A DNA stretch of 64,000 bases. Source: Lucifuga dentata (lineage: Eukaryota > Chordata > Actinopteri > Ophidiiformes > Bythitidae). A program made the translations under genes and the position numbers. The notes beneath the pieces were generated by a model. The model was not told the DNA's origin. It was given only the letters and a program-made list of their open reading frames with translations, and did not search any database. Positions 11,030-22,345 of the stretch are shown piece by piece. The stretch's first letter is position 1, and every line of letters begins with the position of its first letter. The stretch covers positions 1 through 64,000 of the forward strand of contig VXCM01000721.1 of NCBI GenBank assembly GCA_014773175.1, read 5' to 3'.

Positions 11030-12665
11030 TTATCTGGCTGACCTAATGTTCTTGTACTGGCAGAGCAGAAGATGTTTGAATGTCTTTTTAAATGTGACGT
11101 TGCACAGGGCGTAGCAGGCGGGGTTTATGGTGCTGTTGATGTAGCACAGCCAGTAGCCAATCGTCCACACCGTGTTGGGGATGCAGCTGGAGCAGAAGGT
11201 GTTAATAAGCACCATGACATTATAGGGAGTCCAGGTGGCGACAAAAGCCACTAGGATGGCCATTATGGTGCGGGTCACTTTTTTCTCCCGCGACGGCGCT
11301 GCTTTCTTCTTCTTGTTCGGAGGTTGTTTTGTCATCTTCACANCTTTTTTCTCCCGCGACGGCGCTGCTTTCTTCTTCTTGTTCGGAGGTTGTTTTGTCA
11401 TCTTCACAATTTTCCGCGCCACGTGGTTCTGTCGCTCTGAGGTCGGAACGATCTCGACGGTGGTGTTGGACGGTGTGTAGCAGTCACCCTTGGGCGATTT
11501 TGTCTTGATCTTGATGCAGGTCAGCTTGGAGCCCCCCGCCTTGGCTCGCTGTCGTGGGGGAGGCTGGCTTGGCTCCACGCTGGAGTTGGCCCTGCAGGGC
11601 ACGGGCTCCTCGTCTTTCTGGTTGGACGCAGCCATACTGCCTGATGTTGAGTCATTGGAGCTCTCCTTCTCCTCTCCGGGGGTGCAGTTCTCCCTCGCTG
11701 TGTCTTCTCCTTCTGTTTCTCCCTCGGCAGTCGTTGAGGACGGTCCTTTGCCGTTCTGCAGTTTTCCATCGTGCTGGCTCACGCCATCCTCAGTGTTCTG
11801 GGTCTGGCAACGCTCTTCCGCTGGTACGTTGTTGTTGTTGGGTTTGGGTGTGTTGTTCCTCCTCTGGCCAGGGGACAGAGGTTCTGTGGTGGCACTTGAT
11901 GGCTTACGGTTTTCCTTCTTCACGCGGCTCTTGCTCGCTCTGGAGATCTGCCAGTAGAGCTGAATCATAATGATGACGGGCAGGTAAAAGGCGGCGATGG
12001 CCGTGCCAAAAGTGACAGCGGCATTGGAGAAGAACTGGATGTAGCACTCCCTCTCTGGCACCGTCCGTCCACCAACGATGAACTGCCAGAAGAGAATGGC
12101 TGGTGCCCACAGGATGAAGGAGAGCACCCAGGCTGCTGCGATCATCATTCCTGCCATCTTGGTGGTCCTTTTGACAGGGTAGCTGAGGGGCTTAGTGACA
12201 CAGAAATATCTGTCAAAGCTTATGATGAGAAGATTCATGACAGATGCGTTGCTGACAACATAGTCCAAGGCTAACCACAGGTCGCACACCACTGGCCCCA
12301 GAGGCCAGTACCCGATTACTATATAGACTGTATACAAGTTCATAGAGCACAGTCCAATAATTAGATCAGCACATGCAAGGCTGAATAAAAAATAGTTGTT
12401 GACAGTCTGTAGGTTCCTATTAACTTTAATGGAAAGCATGACCAGGATATTTCCAATGACTGTCACCAAACTGAGGGACCCGGCCACCAACACGATGAAC
12501 ACCACCTCCACCGTTTTGTAGGGGCTTTCGCNCCAAACTGAGGGACCCGGCCACCAACACGATGAACACCACCTCCACCGTTTTGTAGGGGCTTTCGCTC
12601 TCTTCCACCACTTCTGTTTCGTTGCCTTTAGAGGTGTTCCAGTAGGTGAAATTGAATACATCCAT
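11030..12665 (-). CDS. chrm2: Muscarinic acetylcholine receptor M2 (single coding exon; assembly breaks)
   Basis: This encodes the M2-type muscarinic receptor, a plasma-membrane GPCR that binds acetylcholine and in vertebrates couples to Gi/o. After collapsing duplications at 12466-12598 and 11278-11408 the product is exactly 500 residues (human M2 is 466). Residues 1-24 form the extracellular N-terminus with N-glycosylation sequons at N5, N10 and N15. Seven membrane segments lie near 31-53, 67-90, 104-126, 149-171, 192-216, 420-444 and 455-475. Visible key residues are D112 (amine anchor), C105-C185 disulfide pair, D129-R130-Y131, W434, Y437, N438, Y460, Y464 and N470-P471-x-x-Y474. C491 is the likely palmitoylation site. 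The third intracellular loop (about 217-417) is long, hydrophilic and ends in a basic stretch. The start at 12665 has a perfect GCCATGG context. As given, the N at 12532 shifts the frame and the N at 11343 adds 22 in-frame codons. Teleosts usually have two M2 copies; I cannot tell which this is. Confidence 0.97.
11278..11408. repeat. 65-bp exact duplication around N inside chrm2 (in frame)
   Basis: Bases 11278-11342 are repeated at 11344-11408 around an N at 11343. The extra 66 bases equal 22 codons, so the frame stays open and the receptor appears to carry a second copy of the basic stretch before membrane segment 6, starting VKMTKQPP. The human receptor has one copy. The pattern matches the assembly artefact seen elsewhere in the window. 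Confidence 0.92.
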
Positions 12666-12670
12666 GGCAT
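12463..12670 (-). other. Overlapping upstream ORF at the chrm2 start
   Basis: An ATG at 12668-12670 lies five bases upstream of the receptor ATG in another frame. Once the artefactual duplication is collapsed it opens a 46-codon frame ending at TGA (12463-12465), overlapping the receptor start. Its context is weak (C at -3, C at +4) while the receptor start is optimal, so leaky scanning would favour the receptor. It is a possible translational dampener; no function is shown. Confidence 0.4.
12466..12598. repeat. 66-bp exact duplication around N inside chrm2 (frameshift)
   Basis: Bases 12466-12531 are repeated at 12533-12598 around an N at 12532. The extra 67 bases are not a multiple of three, so the true start codon at 12665 is put out of frame with the rest of the receptor. 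The duplicated part encodes the start of membrane segment 1 ([10 protein letters not shown]...). Removing one copy and the N restores the frame. Confidence 0.93.
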
Positions 12671-12706
12671 TTGGTCTTTTGTTGCCACCTCCTACTCAGA
12701 TGGAAC

Positions 12707-12735
12707 CTACAAAACAACAGAAGAGGAGAGAAAAT
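12707..12735 (-). promoter_or_regulatory. 3' splice acceptor of the chrm2 coding exon
   Basis: On the minus strand a pyrimidine-rich tract (CTCTCCTCTTCTGTTG) ends in TTTTGTAG, with AG at 12708-12707, so the exon would begin at 12706, 41 bases before the start codon. Vertebrate M2 genes have their whole coding sequence in one exon preceded by 5' UTR introns, which agrees. A branch-point-like AACTCAC lies a little further upstream on that strand. Confidence 0.7.
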
Positions 12736-12771
12736 TTGTAGTGAGTTATGCAAGTTTTAATGTGTTTTTTT

Positions 12772-12795
12772 TATATATATATATATATATATATT
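12772..12795. repeat. (TA)n microsatellite in the intron
   Basis: About 12 TA dinucleotides, roughly 65 bp intron-side of the splice acceptor. Confidence 0.95.
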
Positions 12796-14907
12796 TGAGC
12801 AGCAGGTCATGTTCTAAATAAGACAGATGTAATTCCTTCTTTCAACATGAGGAATGTTGTTTATCAGTATAATCAGAGCATCCAGCTTCTCTGTTACATC
12901 TGCTTTTAGTGCTTCTAAAAGCCATTAATCAAGCCACAGTGATAATTTGGCTGTACACCAAATAGATCAGTAATTAGTGCCACATATCTGGCTCTGATAT
13001 ATTTCATAATCAGCACATAAATAATGCCTCTCTATTAGACACCTGCTTCATTATGGGAAAAACAGATATTGCAGATTGTAAATGGTAAAGCATATGAATG
13101 CTTGATGAGTGTGGACGGGCAGCGATGTTAACTGAAATGACGATAATCATAACTGAGGCTTCAATATTCTAAAATTAAACATAAAAAAAACTGTGTCAGT
13201 TCCTTGGCTAAAAATGGACTGTTAGCAGCAAGAAATCCTAAACAAAGAGATGTTCTCCATGTAGGAATGTGCAAAAATATCGTGTGTGTATCAACTGTTA
13301 GCATAAACTAATGCTGAGTGCTCAAAGATATCCTTTTTTGTTTTTTGTTTTTTTTTCATCCTGCACTCTTGGATGAAGACAATTTCTAACTATCTAATAC
13401 CTAAACTAGCTTTTTCTACTTCCTGTTTTACTCTTCTGTGTTTCTGAGATTTATGTGTGACACAAGATCCATCTTTACATGACATTGATCCTTTAGCAGT
13501 ATGCTTTAAATATGGCTTGTTTATAGTTTAATACTGTATGTTTTTTTTAAAGGACCACATCGGTGATTTTGCATGTTTGAGCCCAACAAATACCACCTGC
13601 ATCTGCATTATGTTACTGACAACCATTTTTAAAAACATAAAACAGTATTTTAGTTTTTCTGTTATTTTGCCAAATTCCTGAATCTTTCAAAATCGACTGT
13701 TCAGTTGATACATCCACCTTACAGATATTTTATAGGTCTTCCTCTGCATTTTTGCCTTAATCGTAGTACAAAGTTGAAGTTGATGGTGATTGATCACATG
13801 ATGAACTTAAATAATAAGGTGAAACTGATGCAGCCAAAGTTAATGAAGTGTTCTGGTGATGCTCTCCTTCACTGGCATGCCGTCTTTTCCAAGACTTTGC
13901 AATTTCAGCTTAAGATCTTTAACAGTTGAGCGCAGTGCTGAGTAACTAGTGAATATTTCACTTATCTGCTGTGCCAGAAATCCCTCATCATTGCATTAGC
14001 CATGGAGCTAAGCTGGCCTAATCCCCATAAAATGTTTAAGTCCACTGATTTATGGTCAAAAAAACACCAACAATACAAATGGGACACACTTGTGGCTTGC
14101 TTGAGACAAGTGGATTAGAGACAGAAAGTGGATCAGTATAGATGGTCATAGGACAGTGGTAGCAGCTAACTCCCTCAGCTGGTCTTTGTCCACCTCCAGC
14201 TACCCTAAGCCTCGCTCTGCACCTGAAATCGCACAAAGCTGCGCCCATCTACATTCAACTAAAGATGCACAAATCCTTTCAGCTCAAAGCAGACAGCCAC
14301 GGTTTGCTAAAAAAGATCTAGAGGGAGCACAGACATGGTTTCAAAGCCTCCAGCCAGATAATGTGAGTCATGTTGCTATCAACCCACCGCTGAAAAGTCA
14401 CCTGAGAAAGCCAGTGGCAGCTTTTATTACAGCCATCAGGAACTTTTACAGGTTTATCTGCAGTATTCCTGATTAAATTATATTTTCTATACTGCAAAAA
14501 AAAAACATGTTGTTTCAAGAAAGTCTTGAGATTGCTCCAAAAAAAAAAAGTCTTAAGCAACATCTGCACTACATTATTAGGTATCTTTCAATATAACTGG
14601 TCTTTATTTGTCATATATGTTTGAAATTTAAATATCAGCAAGTGTGAAAAGTGCACATTTACATTAAAAAGATCTATTATGAGAAAACAAGATGGCTTTG
14701 ATCAATTTCAACTTGGAATTTGGAATTTCTGACCTCCAACTAGGAAAAGTCAAAGAAAACGCTCCCTCAAGATTTCTCATCCCAAGTTCAGCATTGACGT
14801 CATTTCAATACGGCTGCTCACAGTTATTTACCAAGGTGAGGAAGTGCTTTCTTTTATTTTTCCCAGTCAGAGGTCGGAAATCCTGAGTTCTGAGTGTAAG
14901 AAACTGC
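12796..14907. other. Presumed chrm2 intron, no gene seen
   Basis: AT-rich noncoding DNA that includes the partial TTAA element at 13551-13725. No exon could be supported. Frames of about 60-106 codons are short and lack domains. Confidence 0.45.
13551..13725 (+). mobile_element. TTAA-flanked MITE, left part only
   Basis: TTAA (13547-13550) is followed by AGGACCACATCGG and by a segment that tracks the left 175 bases of the copy at 45652-46202. The similarity then stops, so the right part is missing. Confidence 0.7.
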
Positions 14908-15334
14908 ATGAAATTGTTTTATTCCTGTTGTATTGCATCAGTCTTTACATTCTCCTTTGTCTGTTGGTATGGGTCACTTACCCTCAGACTGCAGGGTATC
15001 GTTAAAGTGTGCAGCAAAATTGCAGGGACGACCTTTGACCTTTCTCATCTAACCAAAGTTAGGAATTTGAAGAAGGCCCAGGCTATCCTGGCTTGTTCAA
15101 GGAGTTCAAGTTGCTCCTATCTGGCCACAAATACAAGCAGCCAACATGCAGGACTAACAGACTTAAATTCCCTTTTATCCCAGCTGCCATTGGCCTTTCA
15201 AATAATTCAGTGGGATTTTATTTTTTTATTTCTTATCCATTTATTATTGTTTGTCGTATGATTGTGTGGTATCTGTTGGCTGTACAACAATTTGCCCCAA
15301 GGAAATAATAAAGATCTCCTTGATCCTTGATCCA
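14908..15334 (+). mobile_element. Degenerate LINE 3' end (L2/CR1/Rex-like ORF2 C-terminus)
   Basis: Translation shows the conserved C-terminal tail of fish non-LTR retrotransposon ORF2: a segment like FTFSFVCWYGSL, then IVKVCSKIAG, LKKAQAILA, and after a frameshift near 15100 the segment CRTNRLKFPFIPAAIGL. It is followed by AATAAAG and a short tandem CTTGATC-type 3' tail near 15320-15334, as these elements have. The frame is broken and the 5' part is missing, so this is a dead, 5'-truncated copy. The family call is from motif recognition. Confidence 0.75.
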
Positions 15335-16976
15335 AGTGGAACACAGCATAAGATTTCAGGTGACTTCTGCATTTCACCTGCCTGCATGCCATGCTCCTCC
15401 CCCCTNCCCTCCCTCCAGCTGCATCTAATGAACTCACAAACAGACCACATGCTCATGATCAGACTCAGCTCAATGAAAAGTTTGATGTGCTGGAGAATGC
15501 AAAGCGATTTCCAGAGGAAAAGTTAATCATACCATCAGCTTGTTGGAGTCACTTTGGTTGTAATGAAGGAACTGTTGATGGAATTAAAATCAATAAATGG
15601 ATCTATGAATCAGCTCTCAGCAACAGGAGGATGGACTTCATGTTGCAACTGTTTCCTCCGGAAAGGTAAATCATAAATATTAACTTGAGCTTGAACTGTT
15701 TAATTTAATGAGGTGCTTATTGCTGCTTTAATTATCAGATGTGTTGTGTGACATCATGCTCTTCTGCCACACTGCTGTTTGTTTTTGTAGCAACTTTTTA
15801 CAGTTATGAAGGTTGCAGATGATATTTTCTGTTTGTGGATTTTTCTCCTGTGTATACATGATTACAGCATGTGGCGATTCTGGCCTGTAAGCGCATTGGT
15901 TTTTGTGTTGATTGGAGCTTTGCAGACAGATTTTTGTTGTGGGTAATATGCTGTTTGCTGCAAAAATTATATTACTCAGATTATTTCATGTCCACACATC
16001 TTTACGCATGGAACACGGCTGCAGAACCAAAACAACTAGTCGACTCGCGTGTGATGATGCTCCCTGCTGGTTTGTTCTTTCTTGTTTGGGCTGATGGAGA
16101 GAATTCGTGTTGCCAAAGCGCCTTGTTTCCATGTTGCTGCTGCTGTTTGTCTCTGATCTTTGCACCGTCTTCCCCTCTCTCAGTATCAAACATGCTGATC
16201 GTCAAATTTGTTGTCATGCTGTCATGCGAAAACTAGCGAGCATCATCAGCCAATCAGATTTGACAGAATTTGTAAGATTACTGTTTAAATTGCAGCCGAA
16301 ACAGCTGCTTAAACTTGATGAAATTTGCGCTGTGATTCTTGCAAGATTGAAAAAAAAAAGATTAAAGTGACTAATTAATGCCTTTTGTGAGATCACAGTT
16401 ACTTCTTAGATACTCAGTATATGTAAGTGGAAAATATAACCGCTGCAGTGGGACTTTAAGCTCAGATGGTGTTTTGTTGTGGCAAGATTTCCAAAGAACC
16501 CTAACATTTCATATTTGCTGACCTCATTTGCAGATTTGTTTAACTGGATGGTAGCAGATCTCATTAGATTGCAGCGGTTGGCATGTTTTGGTCGGGTGTT
16601 TGTGCAGAAGTAAGTCGCAGTGAGGAAGTTTTACTGAATAGATTCCTGACATCTTTGCTTGGTGTTTAAGTGGTGGCAGGATGCTGGCATCCAGCCGGCT
16701 GAGCACGGCTGCGTTGCTGCTGCCTGGGGAGCAGCTATCAATCACAGCTTACCTGCAAGTCTCACAGTGACTGCAGGCAGCCTCACTCATCCAAGAGCTA
16801 GTCCTCTCAAAAACACCAACTACAACTCCATTATTAGTCTCATGGAGAAATTTCCAGTTTGACTGTTAGTATATGCAACGTGGAAATCTTGGTCTGTCTT
16901 TATTACACAAAATTACAGATATATTACACAAATTTCCATGCTTTAGTTTTCATTTATGGCTGCAAACAACACATTG
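15335..16976. other. Gene-free stretch
   Basis: Contains a single N at 15406 within a C/T-rich tract (CCCCCCT, CCCTCCCT). Overlapping short frames lie on both strands near 15871-16396. No domain or RNA gene is recognised. Confidence 0.5.
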
Positions 16977-17598
16977 GTACGGTGGCTGAGAGAGCTCACC
17001 ATATGCTACATAGAAATGAACACGACATGTTCATCAATTTGACAACACGTGCCGCATTTACTGAACAATGAACTGAACTGCAAATATCACGTAACACAAC
17101 GGAAGTGAATGAAAACACGACGGAAAATAATGAAAACAAAACGGAAGAATGGAAAATAATGAAAACAAAATGGAAGACAATGAAAACAAAACAAATTGAA
17201 TGAAAACACAACGGAAGTTTAATGGGAAATTTCATAAGCAGGACACAGCACAGAAGCGAGAAACAAGAAGTGTATTGAAGCTTTAATATTTTGATTGTGG
17301 AATTCAGATATATTTGTATTTGTAGTGTTGGGGTTCTCAATTAACCATCCAATTCTTGCCAAGTGGTCATAAAAAAAAAAAAAAAANAAAAAAAAAAAAA
17401 AAAAGGGAAGGATTTCTGATTCTGTGCTGTCCCTCTTTCAAAGTTCCCTGGTAAACTTCCATGTGTTTTCATTCACTTCCGTTGTGTTACGTGATATTTG
17501 CGGTGTTTCAGTAAATGCGCTGCGTGTGTCATCAAATTGATGAACGTGTCCTGTTCATTTTCTATGTAGCATACGATGAGCTCTCTCAGCCACTGTAC
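16977..17598. mobile_element. Foldback element with about 140-bp inverted arms
   Basis: The left arm (16977-17117) begins GTACGGTGGCTGAGAGAGCT. The right arm (17463-17598) ends with the matching inverse, AGCTCTCTCAGCCACTGTAC. Matching blocks run through both arms, including TATGTAGCATA, CAAATTGATGAAC, GTTACGTGATATTTGC and CATTCACTTCCGTTGTG. The centre holds degenerate tandem GAAAACAAAACGGAAG units and a poly-A run with an N at 17387. No coding frame is present, so it is non-autonomous. Confidence 0.75.
17371..17404. repeat. Poly-A run with an assembly N
   Basis: Adenine homopolymer inside the foldback element, with an N at 17387; the length is unreliable. Confidence 0.85.
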
Positions 17599-18270
17599 AT
17601 TGGGCCTCATGCAAGAACCAGTCGTACGAACAGATTCATTCTTAAGTTTCTTGTACGAGTGATTTAGGAGAACTTGCCACATTCACCAATTTTCTCGTAT
17701 TTTGAATTTTCTCTTAGGCACGAACAGAATTTACGAGCGGTCCAGACCTGGCGCATAGTCATGTATTTAGTCTGCTGTTATCCAAACCTATGTTTTTCAC
17801 TAACAGATTGTATATTTCATTGCTTTGAAGCAATTTTGAGTTTGAAAATCCTATATAAATTATGTTCACATTTTCCTGTTTGCAATTCGAATTATAATTC
17901 AAAATTTATTCATAGCTTAATCATTAATTTAAATTGGGTATTGATGCTACTGTAGGCATATAACACTGCAATATCAATATGAACATCTCAAACTGCAAAA
18001 CAACTTAAATTATGCACTATTTGAAGGTTAATTTGTCTCTGTGTATAAGGTTTAATGGGAAGTGTAATCAAGTGCGTCATGGCTGATGTAGATGCCTTAG
18101 CATGTCAGGCCCTTGGAAGAGAGCGTGTCTTTAGCATGTTGATATATTGGCAGAAACAGATGAATTGTTGTTCTCATGTGACATGGCGCACTCGTACGAG
18201 CCCACCGTATGAAAAAAGTAAGAGAAAGTTAAGACGAGAATACGAAAATGTTCATGCATGAGGCCCAATG
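17598..18270. mobile_element. MITE with CATTGGGCCTCATG terminal inverted repeats
   Basis: The left end CATTGGGCCTCATGCAAGAAC is inverted at the right end as GTTCATGCATGAGGCCCAATG. Subterminal CGTACGA motifs occur near both ends. No transposase is encoded. It directly abuts the right end of the foldback element at 16977-17598, so one may have inserted at the edge of the other. The superfamily is unassigned. Confidence 0.75.
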
Positions 18271-18829
18271 ATCCACTTGCTTGCTATGCATACTGTGTGA
18301 AAACAGGTCATGTTAAAGCCTGGTGCATTCTTAGCACATGGTATTCATGGTTCTTATGCTTTTATTATGACCACATATGATGGCTACATACATCAAGGCC
18401 AGGACGGTGGCACTGCAGGCCAAACCAGTGGGAATTGAAGTTATTTCAGGTTCCATCACCCACAACACAACATGGAAGGAGTGAGAAGAGTTGTTGAACG
18501 AAGAGGAGGAATTACTGTTAGTTAAATGGCTGCCAGGAATAAGCAGCCGTTTGGCAGTCGTTGTAATTTCTCAGGGAGGAATCATATAGGTGTCAGTACT
18601 TCTTCATCTCCGCTGCCAGTCATTCATCAAATTTACTGGATATTATTTGCTTTCCTGTCCATTTTTCCTGTATACTTGCCCTTCCTCTGCACCTCTTTGC
18701 TGGGCCAAAATTGATAATGGTGCTCGGATACAGTTTCATTGTTTCAAATTTTGAGTAGTATGCGACCTCGCAAGCGACCCTCAAACGAGGCTCCACAGCT
18801 GCCACAATTACAAATTAATTTTCCATGTG

Positions 18830-19010
18830 CCCACTGTCACATTCTTAACAACCCATTCTCTTCTGATTGCTGATAAATTTCTGATGTCAAAAGGTCTAAT
18901 CATAAATGGAGCTTTCGGGACTTGTGAGTTTGTCTTACTGGATGCTTTTGTTTTGAACTTCAAATTTTGCAACTCTGCAAAATTTTCCGAGCTACCACTC
19001 ACGAGTTAAA
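18830..19010 (+). repeat. Dispersed repeat shared with 54720-54900
   Basis: Segments such as GGTCTAATCATAAATGGAGC, GGGACTTG, GTCTTACTGGATG and TTTTGCAACTC correspond in order to GGACCAATCAAAAATGAAGC, GGGACTTG, GTCTTGCTGGATG and GTTTGCATCTT at 54750-54850. It is a diverged copy of one interspersed repeat, class unknown. Confidence 0.5.
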
Positions 19011-19987
19011 TGTGCATCATTAAATAATTCCAGCTTAAATTAGCTCTTTGTTTATTGTATTAAAAAAAAATGACACAAGACAGTTGCCGCCATGGGATGA
19101 CATGAATAAATGAGCCTGAGTATTGTTCTGTGTTCACACTTAGGTGTTCCTGGATTTAGGTGTTCCTGGATCTGGATCACTAGAGCTGAAAATTGCTTTT
19201 GCCCTTTGGGAAACAGAAAGGGCCAAACTCGCCCTTTCTGCTCAACTTCTTCACTTTGTCTGTTTTAGTTGACTCCAAACTGACCCGATGACCGCTGACC
19301 AGCTCTTAAACCTCAATAACAGCACAGAGGTAATAAACACTGTGTCACTTTGCTTAAATGCTTTCTGCTTTTCATGCTAAATAAGCATTACTCGGGTCAC
19401 CGGTTTTGTCAGGGTCAGACAACAAGTATCATCATTTTACATTGTGCACATGCCTGCTGTTGATGCATCATCAAGCATCAGCGAAAACAGGTTCCAAATG
19501 GGGCAGGCATGTGTAGTTGCCCTCAAAGTGATGCATTTGGCTGAAACCCTTGTATCCAAATTCTCATTCTCCATCTCTGAGCGCTGATCCAAGGTAAAGC
19601 CCAGGGCACTTGTCCCCTGCTTGCGATGATTATATGAATTTTCATGGCTGGGCCTCTCAGCAGGAGCGTGCAGGGTAAGGCCTTCGTTTACTTGCTGTTT
19701 GCAGAGGAGCATGACTGGAATGTAAAAGCAGTCATTGCTGCACTACAGTTGGTCCACAGGGGGTGCAGAGCCTTTCAACACTTCTATCAATGGCATTATG
19801 TTCATTTTAGAAGAAAATAATCACTTTCCTTCTCCTCCTGAACTCAAGGATTCTCTGTATGGCTTAATGCAGGCAAGAGAGTACAGACATTTCAGTAAAA
19901 TGTTAGATAACAGGTAGATTTATGACAAGATTTGATATTTGATGATAAGTACTGGCTCCACACTTGAACCAGTAGATGATGGTTTGT

Positions 19988-20025
19988 CTTTTTTTTTTTT
20001 TTTTTANTTTTTTTTTTTTTTTTTA
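19988..20025. repeat. Poly-T run with an assembly N
   Basis: Thymine homopolymer with an A and an N at 20006-20007; the length is unreliable. Confidence 0.85.
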
Positions 20026-22104
20026 ATAATATTTTTTAGAGGATCTGCTGTGTTTTTGGATTCTGCTGCATAGTTGAGAAGCTGCTTAGGAAAATATTGG
20101 CTCAATTTATCCTGAGTGCATGTCAAGTACTCTGCTGCAGGTCTGCCATTCAGAAAAAATCACCGAGATATGCACACACACACACACAAATCTATCCATG
20201 TGTTTGAAGAAATGAAAAACATTCAGGAAATGAAAAAGGTCCTGATAACCGTCAAAAGCAACCCACCATCTCCGTGTTCTGATAAGACCTGCTCACGTAA
20301 CCATCCGAATCTTAAGCTGCAAAACTTTAATTACAAATTTGCATTCATTTCCTAGAGCTCTTTCCACTGTCCCACGAGGATCAGAATGTGAGGAATTGAT
20401 TGTGACAGATGAGTGTGGAGATTCAGCGTGGATATTTACGCTGAGAATTTGCACTGCTGCCTTTTTGCCAGAAGTTAGACGGTGAGAGGACGCAATTAAA
20501 TGCAACTGAGCAGGTGTGAGCAGGCCTCTCCAACCCAGACCTCTCTGCCGGTGCTTATGTTAAGTGGACCTGAGGAGCTAATGAAGAGTTAACAGGCAGG
20601 AAATGACAGAAAAATGATCTGCATCAACTCAAGAATTTCCTCACGGATGCACAACAGTCGTAGATATTTGTGGCGAGGGGCCAGACACGTCTACATCCTC
20701 TTTCCCTCACAATCCAACTCGCCACTCCCTCATTATTTCTATTGATGAATAGTCTCGACTCTTGTCAGCAAGCTGCTCGCATTTCCTTCACCCTGACCTT
20801 TAGATGCCACTTCACAGAAATTATGTTCATCCTGATTTACCGCAAATTATCTTCAGCATTGCAGGACTGTCATTTTAAGGTGCACTCTATCCATGTAAAC
20901 CCCCNAGAGCACGCTCGGAGATCAGCCTATTGATATCCTGACTAGTTTGTCGTGGCAGCCTCCACGCCATCTGTGAAAAATGACGGTGTCATATACGACC
21001 TCTGCCGTCGTGCCAGGGATTCGAGCCGACGACAGCGTGTGGATGCGCTGCAAACAGCCGTATTCAGCCTGAAAAATCTGTTCAACACACGTGTTTCAAA
21101 GGCTAAATTACTGGAAACATGTTTCAGCCCTCTGCTGAGCGAAGATTAAAACAGCATAAGTAAGTCAAGTGAAATTACTCGGCACAGATGCAGGTCAATT
21201 GAAAGATCTTATGCAGTTTTAACCATAGCTGACAGTTCATGGTACATTCAAGCCTTGTGGGATAGAAAAACAGACGGGAGCCCAGCCAGTAATGAACGAA
21301 CAAAGTCCTCCAGCAGGATGGGAAGGTAAGGGAGACGATTCAATTTTCTCCTGTCATACCGAGAGACCCTGAAGCAGCTACGACTTGACAAACACCGTCA
21401 CGCCACCTACGCAAAAGCTCACAATCTCACCTCTCACTTCAATTACTGTGATTTATACTGCACAAATAATTTCCTCGCACTTGGTTTCCTCTGATGATTT
21501 GGTTTTAATTAGGAAATTTCCATATTTCTAATCAGAGTTTTCTCCTCTAGAGTAGAAGCAAAGGTAAGACATTGTCATTAGTTTGGATTGTCAGCGTGGA
21601 GTGTCGGCCATTTTTGACAACATGGTGTTTGTCTTTGAAAAACATCCATGTTGGCTAAACCAAGTGCAAGCTTTGTAAAACGCTGGTTTTCATTATGGAA
21701 ATCCTCCCAGGTGTGTTTTCCACAGATGGCCACAGCAGCCCAGAAACAGGAAACAGGCTATAATCAACTGACAGACATATTAACCAACACCTGGCAGGCG
21801 AGGCATTTCTCCGGTGAAATGCTGCAGGCCATGGTCAGCTCACAACACACACACAACCTCCTGGATGTGTTTTGTGCGAGGGTAATGCTGGAAGGCAAAA
21901 TGCAATAAACTCTCAGCTGAGCCAGCACTGTGTATAGAGAAATCCTTCATGCCATAATAACGGCGCTGGAACAAAGCTACTATATATATTTATACCTGTT
22001 GGCATCAAAAAATATGTGTGACCTGGAAGTATTGGGGCTTAAACCAAAATTTGGTGGAAAATAATCTCTGAGCCTGAATAATATGTGTTTACATGCACTG
22101 TGCT

Positions 22105-22345
22105 GCAACTTTTTATCCTTACTGAGATTAAGATTAGATTATTATTAGATTAGATTATATTGGTGCAATATTGCTTGCTTGTTTGCACATTTACTTCATG
22201 CTTTTGTATTGTATTTGATCTGTACACATTGCAGTTTTTGTTTTACCTGTACATACTGTTTATATTAATATTCTTTCTGACACCACACACCAAGAGAAAT
22301 TCCTTGTGCTCTTGTACTTGGTGAATAAAAGAATTCTGATTCCGA
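22105..22345 (+). mobile_element. LINE-like 3' UTR fragment
   Basis: A T-rich segment ends with the wording typical of fish non-LTR 3' ends: CCAAGAGAAATTCCTTGTG, CTTGGTGAATAAAAGAATTC and TGATTCCGATTG. Such elements end in a polyadenylation-like AATAAA and a short tandem TGATTC tail. No coding part remains. Recognised by pattern, not by search. Confidence 0.55.

Larger units (their letters stand above)
18271..22104. other. Gene-free stretch
   Basis: Apart from the repeat at 18830-19010 and the N-bearing runs at 20007 and 20905, nothing could be assigned. The N at 20905 follows five Cs and is not flanked by an obvious duplication. Short frames have no domain. Confidence 0.5.

Noticed and set aside
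12666..12688. Longer receptor start reading MATKDQMPW
   Set aside because: It starts at GTG, is in the wrong frame for the conserved N-terminus, and joins the receptor only through the artefactual duplication at 12532. The ATG at 12665 has optimal context and continues directly into SPYKTVEVV.
12772..12795. TA-rich run as a TATA-type promoter
   Set aside because: It is a plain (TA)n microsatellite, directly intron-side of a convincing splice acceptor.
19139..19172. Short tandem TTAGGTGTTCCTGGA
   Set aside because: Only two units of about 16 bases; ordinary slippage explains it.
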